Of a DNA stretch of 51,692 nt, positions 1 through 8,355 are shown in pieces. Origin of the DNA: Enterocloster aldenensis (GTDB lineage Bacteria > Bacillota > Clostridia > Lachnospirales > Lachnospiraceae). Every line of letters begins with the position of its first letter. Position 1 is the first letter of the stretch. Both the position numbers and the translations under genes were made by a program. The notes beneath the pieces were generated by a model, which was not told the DNA's origin, ran no database searches, and saw nothing but the letters and a program-made list of their open reading frames with translations. The stretch lies in the NCBI RefSeq assembly GCF_003434055.1, contig NZ_QVEX01000026.1:1-51692 (forward strand), written 5' to 3'.

Positions 1-40
1 GATTTTAACAAATCCCACCCCAACTATTGACAAAGAGCCT
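1..40. repeat. Terminal inverted repeat, probable ISL3-family IS end (left)
   Basis: These 40 bases are the exact reverse complement of bases 51652-51691. Read outward from the window, the sequence starts GGCTCTTTGTCAATAG, which resembles the terminal inverted repeats of ISL3-family insertion sequences (family knowledge, not searched). No transposase lies inside the window, so only the edge of the element is present. The 8 bases next to the repeat here (TTAAGGAT) differ from those at the other end (CTTTTATA), so the two edges are not the two sides of one insertion with an 8-bp target duplication. Confidence 0.7.
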
Positions 41-505
41 TAAGGATAAGCTCACAGCGCCTCCGCCTTCCCCAAGTGTTTCTATGCAAAGCAGCTGCCC
101 GTCCTTTGACAGGTCAAGCCCTCCGCACTCCAGTATGGTCAGGCCGTCCTCCAGTCCCAACCCGCTGGATGTATCTGTAAATAACTCCCGGATGGTCCCA
201 TCCTTCCAGTAAATCCAGGTGACATACTCTGAATCCCCGATTTCCTGCTTCATCTCAAGGACAGGGATACCGTCTATGTCCACCACGTCCACAAGGCCTG
301 CCCGGTCTCCCTGGCGCACCTTGTTGGCAATATAGCTGAGGGCCGTATTGCCTGTATAGCTTACATCGCTGCGCACCGTAATGTTCTCATATACCCGGCT
401 TCCAATCAGCACGGTAAAGAGGGCACTCAAAACAAATACCAGAAACAGCAGCATGGTAAAAAGCACACTTGTCATATGGCCTTTTTTCTCTGTCTTCTGA
501 ATCAT
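5..505 (-). CDS. DUF4860-type pseudopilin-like membrane protein, 3' end altered by IS
   Basis: This 166-residue protein has a short basic N-terminus (IQKTEKKGH) followed by one strong hydrophobic segment at about residues 12-36, then a soluble domain. The layout is that of pilin-like minor components, and it resembles the DUF4860 proteins found in Lachnospiraceae type II secretion/competence-like clusters. Its start overlaps the stop of the pilin-like gene by four bases (ATGA), which indicates translational coupling. The last residues (LFVNSWGGIC) are read from the IS-like terminal repeat, so the native C-terminus has been replaced at about residue 155. Whether the altered protein works is unknown. 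DUF4860 is assigned by memory of the family's look and context. Confidence 0.65.
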   Translation of the reverse strand: MIQKTEKKGHMTSVLFTMLLFLVFVLSALFTVLIGSRVYENITVRSDVSYTGNTALSYIANKVRQGDRAGLVDVVDIDGIPVLEMKQEIGDSEYVTWIYWKDGTIRELFTDTSSGLGLEDGLTILECGGLDLSKDGQLLCIETLGEGGGAVSLSLRLFVNSWGGIC

Positions 506-846
506 TCTGATGCCCCCTGCTCTTCTATGGGTATGATGTTAATCTCCGGCATTACATTGGATGCAAAGCCATCATAAAACACATTGTATTTTTTGCGGTT
601 AATCTGTACCCCGTAATTCTCTTCCAGATATTCCACGCTGGGCGGATAACGCCCCTCAATGGCATAACACTGGACCGAAGCCCGGGTAACCGCTTTTTTC
701 AGGGTTTCCTCCTCCCTGCTTCCGGTCCTGCCTGCAAAACTGATCATGGCTCCTGCAGATATTGCAATAACAGCAGCCATGGCTGCCGCTGACAGCAGGT
801 AGCCATAGATGCTGCTCTTTTCCTTTTTCCTGTTCTGAACCTTCAT
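502..846 (-). CDS. Pilin-like type II secretion protein
   Basis: A 114-residue protein with a basic start (KVQNRKKEK), one membrane segment at about residues 16-39 and a small globular tail. The stretch AVTRASVQCYAIEGRYPP, followed by EYLEENYGVQIN, resembles the region of type II/type IV pilins that follows the N-terminal helix. A classical G|FxxxE prepilin cleavage site is not evident. It sits 12 bases after the GspF-like gene and overlaps the next gene, so it belongs to one transcription unit. It is likely a structural or minor pseudopilin of the same envelope apparatus, and its exact role is inferred only. Confidence 0.6.
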   Translation of the reverse strand: MKVQNRKKEKSSIYGYLLSAAAMAAVIAISAGAMISFAGRTGSREEETLKKAVTRASVQCYAIEGRYPPSVEYLEENYGVQINRKKYNVFYDGFASNVMPEINIIPIEEQGASE

Positions 847-858
847 AATCCGGCCTCC

Positions 859-1917
859 CTATCCGATTGCGGATAATACTCCCACCAGAGGAAGCATGAC
901 AGACAGAAGCACCAGGCCCACGGACACTGCCAGTACCGCCACAATGGTGGGCTCGAACCTGGCTATCATATTGTCAATGGATGCATCGGCGGCTTCCTCA
1001 TAATCACCCGATATTTCCTCCATGACACGATCCAGATGGCCGCTCCTGCTTCCCACCTTAATCATCTGTATATAAAAGCCGGAGAACAGCCCGGTATCCT
1101 TCATGGACTGGTAATACCCCTCCCCGGCCTGAAGCTGCTCCGAACATCTGCTGATGCGCTCAGCCACCTTTTCATTATCCACCAGTTCCCTGGCCAGCTC
1201 CATGCCCTTTTCCAGCTCCATCCCGCTTTTAAGGGTCAGGGAAAGGACCGCGGTAAAACGCCGGTTGGCCACTGCCAGCGCAATCCTGCTGCGGCATTTG
1301 ACGTAATTATTGAACCGCTCCACAAACCTGAACTTCCTGCCGAACCTGGATGCAGCCCAGATACCGCCTGCCAGCAGTCCCAAAAGGGCCGCCGCAATCA
1401 GGGCCGCGCCGCTGAACAGGCCGCCCAGACGGATGGCGGACAGGGCCGCCGGCGACATCTGCGCCCCCAGCTGTTCATATACCTTGTTGAACACCGGCAT
1501 GACCCGTGTGAACAGGACAAACAGCACCACCAGAAGCATGACCACCATCATGACAGGGTAGGTCACTGCATTCTTAACAGCCTGTATCAGCCGGTATTCC
1601 TTTTCATAATACACGGACAGGGATTTCATCATCTGGTCCATGGTTCCCGTGCTCTGGCCCAGCTTGGCCATCTTAACCACATAATCCGGAAATACCTTTG
1701 TGTCCTCCAGGACCTTGAAAAACGGGTCCCCCAGTTCCACGCCCTCTGCCATGTACAGCAGCATGTCCTTTTCCTTTTTATCAGCCGCATCCTCTGCCAT
1801 GATGGCAAGCCCCTCGTCCAGGGGTACCGCTGATTCCAGAAGAAGGGAAATCTGCAGGCAGAAAGCCGACAGCTCCCGGTAGGAATAGCGGTAATAGGCC
1901 CCGCCTTGCTTTTCCAT
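859..1917 (-). CDS. Type II secretion system F family protein (GspF/PilC/ComGB-like)
   Basis: At 352 residues it has the duplicated T2SSF architecture. The first cytoplasmic helical domain (about 10-110) is followed by a membrane segment near 120-140 (PVMMVVMLLVVLFVLF). A second domain (about 215-310, starting FTAVLSLTLKSGMELEKG) is followed by a C-terminal membrane segment (VGLVLLSVMLPLVG). An internal hydrophobic pair lies near 165-190. This family forms the inner-membrane platform that pairs with a GspE/PilB ATPase to assemble pseudopili. No such ATPase or prepilin peptidase is visible here, so they must be outside the window or elsewhere. The start is supported by GGGGAGG seven bases upstream. 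Confidence 0.9.
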   Translation of the reverse strand: MEKQGGAYYRYSYRELSAFCLQISLLLESAVPLDEGLAIMAEDAADKKEKDMLLYMAEGVELGDPFFKVLEDTKVFPDYVVKMAKLGQSTGTMDQMMKSLSVYYEKEYRLIQAVKNAVTYPVMMVVMLLVVLFVLFTRVMPVFNKVYEQLGAQMSPAALSAIRLGGLFSGAALIAAALLGLLAGGIWAASRFGRKFRFVERFNNYVKCRSRIALAVANRRFTAVLSLTLKSGMELEKGMELARELVDNEKVAERISRCSEQLQAGEGYYQSMKDTGLFSGFYIQMIKVGSRSGHLDRVMEEISGDYEEAADASIDNMIARFEPTIVAVLAVSVGLVLLSVMLPLVGVLSAIG

Positions 1918-1932
1918 CTCTTTGCCTCCCCA

Positions 1933-2904
1933 TTAATAACTGTATTTTGCCTTATAGTTGGATCCATTGCCGATATACTGCATGATTTCCTGGCTCTGGC
2001 CGCCGGAGGATGCAAACGTGGGATCCATCAGCTTCCAGCTGTTGCCGTCAAAATAAATCACATTATCCACCCAGCCCTGGCCTTCCAGATAAACATTAAT
2101 CCAGGCATGATACAGGTTGCCGGTATAACCAACCACCAGCTTGGTGGGGATGTCCTGGGAACGCAGCATGGCTGTCATCAGGGCAGCATAATCAAAACAG
2201 ATGCCCTTTTTCTGTGCCAGCACCACGTCCACGTTGGGAAGGTAACCCGACTGCACGGATGAGGCCTTGGCCGTATCATAGGTAACATTGCTGATGACAT
2301 AATTGTAAATATCCGTTACCACGCCAATCTGGTCCGCCGCGCCTGCTGCCACGGCAGCGCCAGTCTGCACGGCAGCGCTGGCTGAGTTAAAATTCACATA
2401 CTGGTTCGGATATAAGAAGGGACCGAACTGGTTGGTTATATTGGCGTCAATGGACTGGCTGAAGGCCTGGGAATACTGGTTGCCCTGGATATTCTCAAAT
2501 ACCTTTACCTGATAGGAGCCGCTGCCCTCGGACAGCGGGAATACCTCGTACACGCCGCTATTATTCAAATCATATGTATAGGTCTCAGAGCCGCTTTTTG
2601 TAATCTGGATTTTAATCTTTCCCACGCTGCCAGTGTACTTGACCATGATGTAGCCCTCTGATACATTGGAAGCATCCAGGGTGGCTTTTTCGTTCTTATA
2701 CGTGGTCACTCCGGAGGCAATGGGCGTGCGCACATAACTGCCCGCAGGCTTATTATATAAAGGCACCCGGGCGTCCTCTATCTCCACCGTGTCCCTGCCG
2801 GTCAGGGCCCATGCCGCGGTGGCCGGGAAACCGCCTGCTGCAATCATCCCGGCTGTGACGGCGGCCATTAACTTCATAACTGGTTTACGTATCAATCTCA
2901 TCAT
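1933..2904 (-). CDS. Secreted transglutaminase-like protein
   Basis: A 323-residue protein with a signal peptide (basic start RLIRKPVMK, hydrophobic core, cleavage near ATAAWA). An N-terminal beta-rich domain (about 40-165) precedes a transglutaminase-core domain with a Cys-His-Asp triad: C236 in KKGICFDYAA, H266 in NLYHAWINV and D294 in KLMDPTF. Proteins of this superfamily act as cysteine proteases, peptidases or cross-linkers; the substrate cannot be told from sequence. It lies 15 bases before the GspF-like gene and shares its direction, so it may process or modify a surface product of that cluster. The start is preceded by AGAGGTG. Confidence 0.85.
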   Translation of the reverse strand: MMRLIRKPVMKLMAAVTAGMIAAGGFPATAAWALTGRDTVEIEDARVPLYNKPAGSYVRTPIASGVTTYKNEKATLDASNVSEGYIMVKYTGSVGKIKIQITKSGSETYTYDLNNSGVYEVFPLSEGSGSYQVKVFENIQGNQYSQAFSQSIDANITNQFGPFLYPNQYVNFNSASAAVQTGAAVAAGAADQIGVVTDIYNYVISNVTYDTAKASSVQSGYLPNVDVVLAQKKGICFDYAALMTAMLRSQDIPTKLVVGYTGNLYHAWINVYLEGQGWVDNVIYFDGNSWKLMDPTFASSGGQSQEIMQYIGNGSNYKAKYSY

Positions 2905-2935
2905 AAATTCACCTCTTGCCTGCCTATGGGGAATC

Positions 2936-3679
2936 TTATGGCGTCATGCGCTGTCTCACAATCTCATACGCCAGCACCCCGGCTGCCACAGATGCATTCA
3001 GGGAGTCAATATCACCCTTCATGGGAATGGAGGCCGTCATATCACAGTGCTCCCTGACCAGCTTGCCCACGCCTTCCCCCTCATTGCCAACCACAAGCCC
3101 GATAGGGCCTTTCAGGTTCACCTTATACATTATATCGCCGCCCATGTCCGCACAGACAAACCACATTCCCTTTTTCTTCAGGTCCTCCATGGTGGCTGTC
3201 AGGTTGGTAACCTTTGCCACCGGGGTATAGTTAAGGGCTCCTGCGGATGTCTTGGCAACCGTGGCCGTAAGCCCTGCCGCCCTCCGCTTGGGGATGATGA
3301 CCCCGTGTGCGCCTGCCAGATTGGCTGTCCTAATAATGGCGCCCAGGTTATGGGGATCTTCTATGCCGTCCAGCAGGATGAGGAATGGCGGTTCCCCTTT
3401 CTCCTCTGCCGCTTTCAGCATATCCTCCACCTCTGCGTACTCATAGGCCGCCGCATATGCAATCACGCCCTGGTGCTTACCGGTCTCTGAAATCTGGTCC
3501 AGACGCTCCCTGGACACATAATTCAGAATGGTATCGTGTTTCTTGGCTTCCCTCACAATGGTGCGCACCGGTCCGTCCTGACAGCCGTCCAGCACGAACA
3601 GCTTATCAATGGTCTTGCCGGAACGGAATGCCTCCAGCACCGCATTGCGCCCCTCTATGGTCAGTTCTTCATATCTCAT
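2936..3679 (-). CDS. rlmB: 23S rRNA (guanosine-2'-O-)-methyltransferase RlmB (TrmH/SpoU family)
   Basis: At 247 residues it has the family's two parts. The N-terminal substrate-binding domain (about 1-75) starts with the typical EGRNAVLEA. The SPOUT methyltransferase domain carries motif 1 (DGIEDPHNLGAIIRTA), motif 2 (GLVVGNEGEGV) and motif 3 (IPMKGDIDSLNASVAAGV). It 2'-O-methylates a guanosine of 23S rRNA (Gm2251 in E. coli numbering). The ATG overlaps the mrnC stop by four bases, so the two are probably translationally coupled. The pairing of mini-RNase III with this methyltransferase downstream of cysS is a conserved Firmicutes arrangement for ribosome maturation. Confidence 0.95.
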   Translation of the reverse strand: MRYEELTIEGRNAVLEAFRSGKTIDKLFVLDGCQDGPVRTIVREAKKHDTILNYVSRERLDQISETGKHQGVIAYAAAYEYAEVEDMLKAAEEKGEPPFLILLDGIEDPHNLGAIIRTANLAGAHGVIIPKRRAAGLTATVAKTSAGALNYTPVAKVTNLTATMEDLKKKGMWFVCADMGGDIMYKVNLKGPIGLVVGNEGEGVGKLVREHCDMTASIPMKGDIDSLNASVAAGVLAYEIVRQRMTP

Positions 3680-4275
3680 GTCATGTCTCCTGTCTCTTTT
3701 CCGGCCATGGTGTCTGCGGCGGTTTCATCCTCTGCGGCCGGTTTATCTTCCCCGCCCGGTTTATCCTCTGCGGCTGGTTTATCTTCCCCACCCGGTTTAT
3801 CTTCCCCGTCGCGCCCATCTTCTCCGCCCGGCAGTTCCCCCAGCCTTATCAGGCCCTGGCTCACCAGATATACCAGCCTGTCATAGCGTTCCTTAAGGAA
3901 CAGCCAGCCGGCCAGGGCTTCCAGACCAGTGGCGGTCCGGTAATCAATCACCGATGCGTTCTTGGCCGTTGTCACGGATTTGGCATTGCGCCCCCGTTTG
4001 TACACGGCGTGTTCTTCCGCTGTCAGCAGGTCTTCAATGGCCCTTATAAGGGCTGCCTGGGTGCCTGCCTTGACCAGTCCGGCGCTTCGCTTATGCATCT
4101 TATTCACCTGCATGCTGCCCTGGTTCACAACCCTGAATCGGATAATGAGTTCATATACCGCATCCCCAATATAGGCCAGAACCAGTGGCGAGTACATATT
4201 CACGTCCACTGGTTCAAGCTTCATACACTGTTTATAATATGTCAGGAAATCAACTGAAGTCACACTCTCTTCCAC
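3676..4275 (-). CDS. mrnC: Mini-ribonuclease III with acidic repetitive C-terminal tail
   Basis: Residues 1-146 form a complete Mini-III (RNase III catalytic domain without the dsRNA-binding domain). It has the signature YIGDAVYEL (catalytic Asp38) and the second acidic site TGLEALAGWL (Glu119). The enzyme matures 23S rRNA ends. Residues 147-199 form an extra tail of GGEDKP / AAEDKP units that is low-complexity and strongly acidic. The family is usually about 130-150 residues, so the tail is an addition. The gene begins 16 bases inside the end of cysS and overlaps rlmB by four bases, which is the compact arrangement typical of Firmicutes. Confidence 0.93.
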   Translation of the reverse strand: MEESVTSVDFLTYYKQCMKLEPVDVNMYSPLVLAYIGDAVYELIIRFRVVNQGSMQVNKMHKRSAGLVKAGTQAALIRAIEDLLTAEEHAVYKRGRNAKSVTTAKNASVIDYRTATGLEALAGWLFLKERYDRLVYLVSQGLIRLGELPGGEDGRDGEDKPGGEDKPAAEDKPGGEDKPAAEDETAADTMAGKETGDMT

Positions 4276-5669
4276 TTTACGCCCTCTCTGGTATCTTCCA
4301 GTACAATGCCCATATCAAGAAGCTTTCCGCGGATTTCATCTGCCAGTGCAAAATTCTTATCTTTTCTGGCCTGCTGTCTGGCCGCAATCATTTCCTCAAT
4401 GTCGCTGTCCAGTACTTCTTCCTTTTTCTCAGTTATGATGCCCAGCACATCGCACAGCTTTTCGATGTTTTTCTTAAGGAAAGACACATACGCCTTGGTA
4501 CTTGAAGCATCAGCCGTGGTATTAGCCAGCTTCACCAGTTCAAAGACAACCGATATGGCGTCCGCGGTATTGAAGTCATCGTCCATGGCTTCCTCAAACC
4601 TGCCCAGAAGCCTGCCCGCCTCTTCCATGCTGTCCTGTTCCCCACAGGTTTCAACCGCTCCCTCTGCCTTTGCTTCCAGGTCCCTCAGCTTATCCACACA
4701 GGTCAGGATACGCTCCAGGCCGTTCTTAGACGCCTCCATCAGGTCGGCGCTGAAGTTAAGGGGGCTGCGGTAATGGGCGCTGAGCATGAAGAAACGCAGC
4801 ACCTGCAAATCATACTTTTCACTGATTTCACGGACCGTAAAGAAATTGCCCAGGGATTTAGACATTTTCCTGTTGTCAATGTTAAGGAACGCATTGTGCA
4901 TCCAGTAGGTTGCAAAGGGCTTGTCGTTGGCGCACTCGCTCTGTGCGATTTCATTCTCATGGTGGGGAAAGATTAAGTCCTCGCCTCCTGCATGGATGTC
5001 AATCTGCTCGCCCAGATAGCGTTTGGACATGACGGAGCACTCAATATGCCAGCCCGGACGTCCGTTGCACCATGGTGACTCCCAGAAAGGCTCCCCTTCC
5101 TTTTTCGGCTTCCACAGCACGAAATCACTTGGGTCTTCCTTCCCTTCCTCGCCGGTCACCTTAATCTCGCGGAAACCAGACTGCAGTTCATCCAGATTCT
5201 TATGGGACAGCTTGCCGTACTCCTTAAAGGAATTGGTCCTGAAATAAACCGTGCCGTCCTTTGCCACATATGCGTGCCCCTTATCAATCAGGGTCTGGAT
5301 CATCTCCAGCATCCCGCAGATTTCCTGGGTTGCCTGGGGATGTACCGTGGCGGGCTTGACATTCATGGCCGCCATGTCCTTTTTGCACTCCTCAATATAG
5401 CGCTTTGAGACAGTATCCGCGTCCACGCCCTCTTCAATGGCTTTCTTTATGATCTTATCATCCACATCCGTAAAATTGGATACATACTTCACATCATAGC
5501 CCTTATACTCAAAATACCTGCGCACCGTATCAAATACGATCATGGGTCTCGCGTTGCCGATGTGAATCAGATTATACACCGTGGGTCCGCATACATACAT
5601 CTTGACCTCGCCTGGCGTCAATGGCACAAACTCCTCTTTTCTTCTGCTCAGTGTGTTAAATATCTTCAT
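4260..5669 (-). CDS. cysS: Cysteine--tRNA ligase
   Basis: This full-length class I synthetase of 469 residues charges tRNA-Cys. Seen in the sequence are the HIGH-type motif (IHIGNARPM, about residue 36), the zinc cysteine of [10 protein letters not shown], the zinc-site segment [14 protein letters not shown] with [13 protein letters not shown], and the KMSKS loop ([10 protein letters not shown]). A DALR/anticodon-binding helical domain follows to the C-terminus. The start has GAGGAGAATAAGAGT upstream. It lies 72 bases downstream of ispF and overlaps mrnC, fitting the common ispF-cysS-mrnC-rlmB series. No cysteine T-box was seen in the short leader. Confidence 0.97.
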   Translation of the reverse strand: MKIFNTLSRRKEEFVPLTPGEVKMYVCGPTVYNLIHIGNARPMIVFDTVRRYFEYKGYDVKYVSNFTDVDDKIIKKAIEEGVDADTVSKRYIEECKKDMAAMNVKPATVHPQATQEICGMLEMIQTLIDKGHAYVAKDGTVYFRTNSFKEYGKLSHKNLDELQSGFREIKVTGEEGKEDPSDFVLWKPKKEGEPFWESPWCNGRPGWHIECSVMSKRYLGEQIDIHAGGEDLIFPHHENEIAQSECANDKPFATYWMHNAFLNIDNRKMSKSLGNFFTVREISEKYDLQVLRFFMLSAHYRSPLNFSADLMEASKNGLERILTCVDKLRDLEAKAEGAVETCGEQDSMEEAGRLLGRFEEAMDDDFNTADAISVVFELVKLANTTADASSTKAYVSFLKKNIEKLCDVLGIITEKKEEVLDSDIEEMIAARQQARKDKNFALADEIRGKLLDMGIVLEDTREGVKWKRV

Positions 5670-5741
5670 ACTCTTATTCTCCTCGTGGATAAATTCTCTC
5701 TTATCTACCTGATTTCCCTAAACCTTTATATGTCTTTTTCC

Positions 5742-6284
5742 TTATCCCCGGCCACAGCCAGGACAGCTTTTACAGCCCTCAGACATCATTTTATTATCAT
5801 AACAGTAGTCTGCCGGTTCCGTCAATAAGGTAATTGCCTGAGAAGAAATCCCTTCCCCTGTTCCTGTAAAACCAAGCCCCTCCTCCGTGGTGGCCTTGAC
5901 GCTGACCCTGCCCGCATCCAGGTGGAGGGCCTCTGCCATATTGGCCGCCATCTGCGGCCTGTACGGTGCAAGCTTTGGCTTCTGGGCAATAATGGTGGCA
6001 TCGATATTCTCTATCACATACCCCTTCTCATCCAGAAGTTCCCCTACCCTTCTTAACAGTTCTATGCTGGAAATCCCTTTATATGCAGGGTCCGTATCCG
6101 GGAAATGCTGTCCGATGTCCCCCAGCGCGGCCGCCCCCAAAAGAGCATCCATCACCGCGTGGACCAGCACATCCGCATCTGAATGGCCCAGCAATCCCTT
6201 TTCATAGGGAATGGTCACGCCTCCCAGAATCAGGCTGCGGTCCTCCGCCAGCCTATGAACATCATATCCTTGTCCGATTCTCAT
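5742..6284 (-). CDS. ispF: 2-C-methyl-D-erythritol 2,4-cyclodiphosphate synthase with Cys-rich tail
   Basis: IspF carries out the fifth step of the non-mevalonate isoprenoid pathway, converting CDP-ME-2-phosphate to MEcPP with release of CMP. The metal ligands are visible: D8 and H10 in GQGYDVHRL, and H34 in [10 protein letters not shown]. The C-terminal signature [15 protein letters not shown] is also present. The core ends near residue 158, the usual family length. Residues 159-180 are an extension that includes [10 protein letters not shown], giving four cysteines with a CxxCxxC spacing, which is not typical of the family. The ribosome site AAGGAG precedes the start. Confidence 0.95.
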   Translation of the reverse strand: MRIGQGYDVHRLAEDRSLILGGVTIPYEKGLLGHSDADVLVHAVMDALLGAAALGDIGQHFPDTDPAYKGISSIELLRRVGELLDEKGYVIENIDATIIAQKPKLAPYRPQMAANMAEALHLDAGRVSVKATTEEGLGFTGTGEGISSQAITLLTEPADYCYDNKMMSEGCKSCPGCGRG

Positions 6285-6449
6285 AGATTCTCCTTAATTA
6301 TATGCTTGTTAATATCATACGCTTCTTAAACTATATGCCTGTTTCCATACTTGCTGTCCCCTGATCCGTTACCGATAAAGCTTTTATTTTCTTCGTTCAG
6401 GGGCCTGTCTTGATATGCCATACCTGATACAAAGCCTTACCGCAACCCA

Positions 6450-7376
6450 CTATACCATCATCCTTACCTTCCTGGCAATACATCCCGCCTGGATATCCGT
6501 CTGAAGGCCGCAGCACTCGCCGTCCGCGTGGACCGGAAGGGCTGCCTCTGTGTGGATGGCAATCTCCCTGCACTCAAAACTGCGCACCCCCTTCTGTTTT
6601 CCCTTACGCCTTGTGAGCGCTGAAAGCAGGACCGGAATCATCCTTGCCTTGGCAGCATGGCTGACCACGCATATATTCATCTTTCCATCACTGCCGTCCG
6701 CTCCCGGCGCAAACAGGAAGCCTCCGCCTTCTGAAGGCTGTATGTGGCATGAGATGAAAAGGATATTGTTAAACTCCACCTTCTTCACTCCGTCCAGTAT
6801 GATGTAGCCCTTGGAGGACTTACATCGGAAAAACTGGCGTATCCCGAAGATGATATAGGAAAGTCTTCCCAATCCCATACAGCTTAAACGCCGGCTGCAC
6901 CCGCTCGTCAATACATCCTGGCACACGGACGCATCGTAACCGATGCCCGCGCTTACAAGGAAACGCCGGTGTGACACTTCCCTATCCCCGTAAGAAAGCA
7001 CGCCATAATCTATCATGGTAAAATGCCTGGGCGTCAGCTGCTTCTTCAGGCACTTAAACACCCTCCTTGGCATATGAAGGCTTCGGGCCAGGTCATTGCC
7101 CGTCCCGGCAGGTATATATCCAAGGCTTAAAGGCGCATGGAAAGAAACGCCGTCCAGGACTTCATTCATGGTCCCATCGCCGCCAACCGCAATGATGTAG
7201 CGCGGTTCGCGGACGCCATCGGTCAGCCTCCTGGCAATGAGCCTGGCATCGCCAATCCCCTCTGTCAGGAAAGCTTCATATTCTATATTATGATTATCCA
7301 TATAGCGGGCCATGGCCTTCCAAAGCTTCATGCCTCTGCCGCTTCCCGCGTTGGGGTTTACGATAAAGTTATACAT
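6450..7376 (-). CDS. Diacylglycerol kinase / YegS-like lipid kinase
   Basis: This 308-residue protein has the DAGK catalytic fold. FIVNPNAGSGRG at the N-terminus, the nucleotide loop AVGGDGTMNEVLDG (about 73-86) and PAGTGNDLARSL (about 101-112) are all diagnostic. The C-terminal half is the beta-sandwich domain seen in YegS/DgkB proteins. The likely reaction is ATP-dependent phosphorylation of diacylglycerol, recycling it for phospholipid synthesis, though the lipid substrate is not provable here. It is a single gene reading away from the tRNA pair. Confidence 0.87.
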   Translation of the reverse strand: MYNFIVNPNAGSGRGMKLWKAMARYMDNHNIEYEAFLTEGIGDARLIARRLTDGVREPRYIIAVGGDGTMNEVLDGVSFHAPLSLGYIPAGTGNDLARSLHMPRRVFKCLKKQLTPRHFTMIDYGVLSYGDREVSHRRFLVSAGIGYDASVCQDVLTSGCSRRLSCMGLGRLSYIIFGIRQFFRCKSSKGYIILDGVKKVEFNNILFISCHIQPSEGGGFLFAPGADGSDGKMNICVVSHAAKARMIPVLLSALTRRKGKQKGVRSFECREIAIHTEAALPVHADGECCGLQTDIQAGCIARKVRMMV

Positions 7377-7496
7377 GAGAGGTATACGGAGTCCTTTCCA
7401 GTGTATTAATTAATTTCTAATATCTGTCGATTATTATACCATAATCCCATATAAAACACTAAGAAAATTTCTATAAAAAAAATAGTTAAAAAAGTC

Positions 7497-7525
7497 TTGA
7501 CAATTACCACAATTTATCATATACT
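7497..7525 (+). promoter_or_regulatory. SigmaA promoter of the tRNA pair
   Basis: TTGACA (7497-7502), a 17-base spacer and TATACT (7520-7525) lie about 43 bases upstream of tRNA-Val. The surrounding DNA is AT-rich. Position and spacing fit a housekeeping promoter for a two-tRNA transcript ending at the hairpin near 7746. Confidence 0.8.
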
Positions 7526-7567
7526 GTACAGGCAGTCGCGATTGAGCTGCTGCGAAGCCCGGATTGT

Positions 7568-7640
7568 GGGGTCTTAGCTCAGCTGGGAGAGCATCTGCCT
7601 TACAAGCAGAGGGTCACAGGTTCGAGCCCTGTAGGCCCCA
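7568..7640 (+). tRNA. tRNA-Val (anticodon TAC)
   Basis: A complete 73-base cloverleaf. Acceptor GGGGTCT pairs with AGGCCCC, the D-arm begins GCTC, the anticodon loop CTTACAA carries TAC, and the T-loop is TTCGAGC. The discriminator is A and the CCA end is not encoded. Confidence 0.96.
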
Positions 7641-7661
7641 CTACCTATCAAAATTTAATAT

Positions 7662-7735
7662 GGCGGAATAGCTCAGTTGGCTAGAGCACACGGTTCATAC
7701 CCGTGGTGTCGAGAGTTCGAATCTCCCTTCCGCTA
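7662..7735 (+). tRNA. tRNA-Met (anticodon CAT), elongator type
   Basis: A complete 74-base cloverleaf. Acceptor GGCGGAA pairs with TTCCGCT (one G-U pair), anticodon stem CACGG/CCGTG carries loop TTCATAC, and the T-loop is TTCGAAT. A 1-72 mismatch, typical of initiators, is absent, and the body is close to the Bacillus elongator tRNA-Met. A lysidine-modified tRNA-Ile cannot be excluded by the anticodon alone. Confidence 0.92.
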
Positions 7736-7745
7736 CTAACTGAAA

Positions 7746-7790
7746 CCCCTGAACGCTTGATGATTCAAGTGAGTCAGGGATTTTGCTTTT
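7746..7790 (+). terminator. Rho-independent terminator after the tRNA pair
   Basis: An interrupted hairpin of CCCTGA/TCAGGG and CTTGA/TCAAG arms is followed by TTTTGCTTTT. It ends the tRNA transcript about 55 bases before the next likely transcript. Confidence 0.8.
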
Positions 7791-7879
7791 AAAAATCCAT
7801 GGATTCCCACATACGAATTGGTGTTATTATTAGAGTAAACCAGCAAACCGATCTTATACCTCACACGGAGGAAAAAATC

Positions 7880-8293
7880 ATGTGGCTTCTTTTTGCATTT
7901 GCTTCATCCCTATTCGCAGCATTGACTTCGATTCTGGCAAAGATAGGAATAGAGGGCGTGAATTCCAATCTTGCAACCGCCCTGAGAACCATGGTTGCGG
8001 TAATCATGGCCTGGGGAATGGTATTTCTTACAAACTCACAGGGAGGAATTGCAAGCATATCGAAAAAGAGCTGGATTTTCCTTATCCTGTCAGGCATAGC
8101 CACCGGCATCTCCTGGCTCTGTTATTACAGGGCATTACAGATTGGGGAGGCATCAAAGGTGGTCCCTATTGACAAATTAAGCGTTGTCATAACCATCATA
8201 CTGGCTTTTGTTTTCTTACATGAAAGCATAACCGTCAAATCAATCATCGGTATGATATTGATTACAGCAGGCACCCTGTTCATGGTTTTATAA
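7880..8293 (+). CDS. Half-size EamA (DMT superfamily) transporter
   Basis: The start chosen is ATG 7880, preceded by CGGAGG nine bases upstream; an in-frame ATG at 7799 lacks a ribosome site. The 137-residue product has about five hydrophobic helices and is a single EamA domain. It starts WLLFAFASSLFAALTSILAK and has the typical segment YYRALQIGEASKVVPIDKLS, then FVFLHE near the end. Single-domain EamA proteins are thought to dimerise to make the ten-helix carrier of larger relatives. The substrate is unknown. It stands alone between the tRNA pair and minus-strand genes. Confidence 0.88.
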   Translation: MWLLFAFASSLFAALTSILAKIGIEGVNSNLATALRTMVAVIMAWGMVFLTNSQGGIASISKKSWIFLILSGIATGISWLCYYRALQIGEASKVVPIDKLSVVITIILAFVFLHESITVKSIIGMILITAGTLFMVL

Positions 8294-8355
8294 AGAAACC
8301 TGCCATGCAATGATACGGGTCAGCCCCATCCATGACCCTATCTGACTTTTATGTA

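Noticed and set aside
1036..1833. Long plus-strand ORF opposite the GspF-like gene
   Set aside because: Antisense shadow: His/Gln-rich composition, no ribosome site, and the minus-strand gene is clearly real. Similar shadows opposite hisF, fruA and GH31 were dropped.
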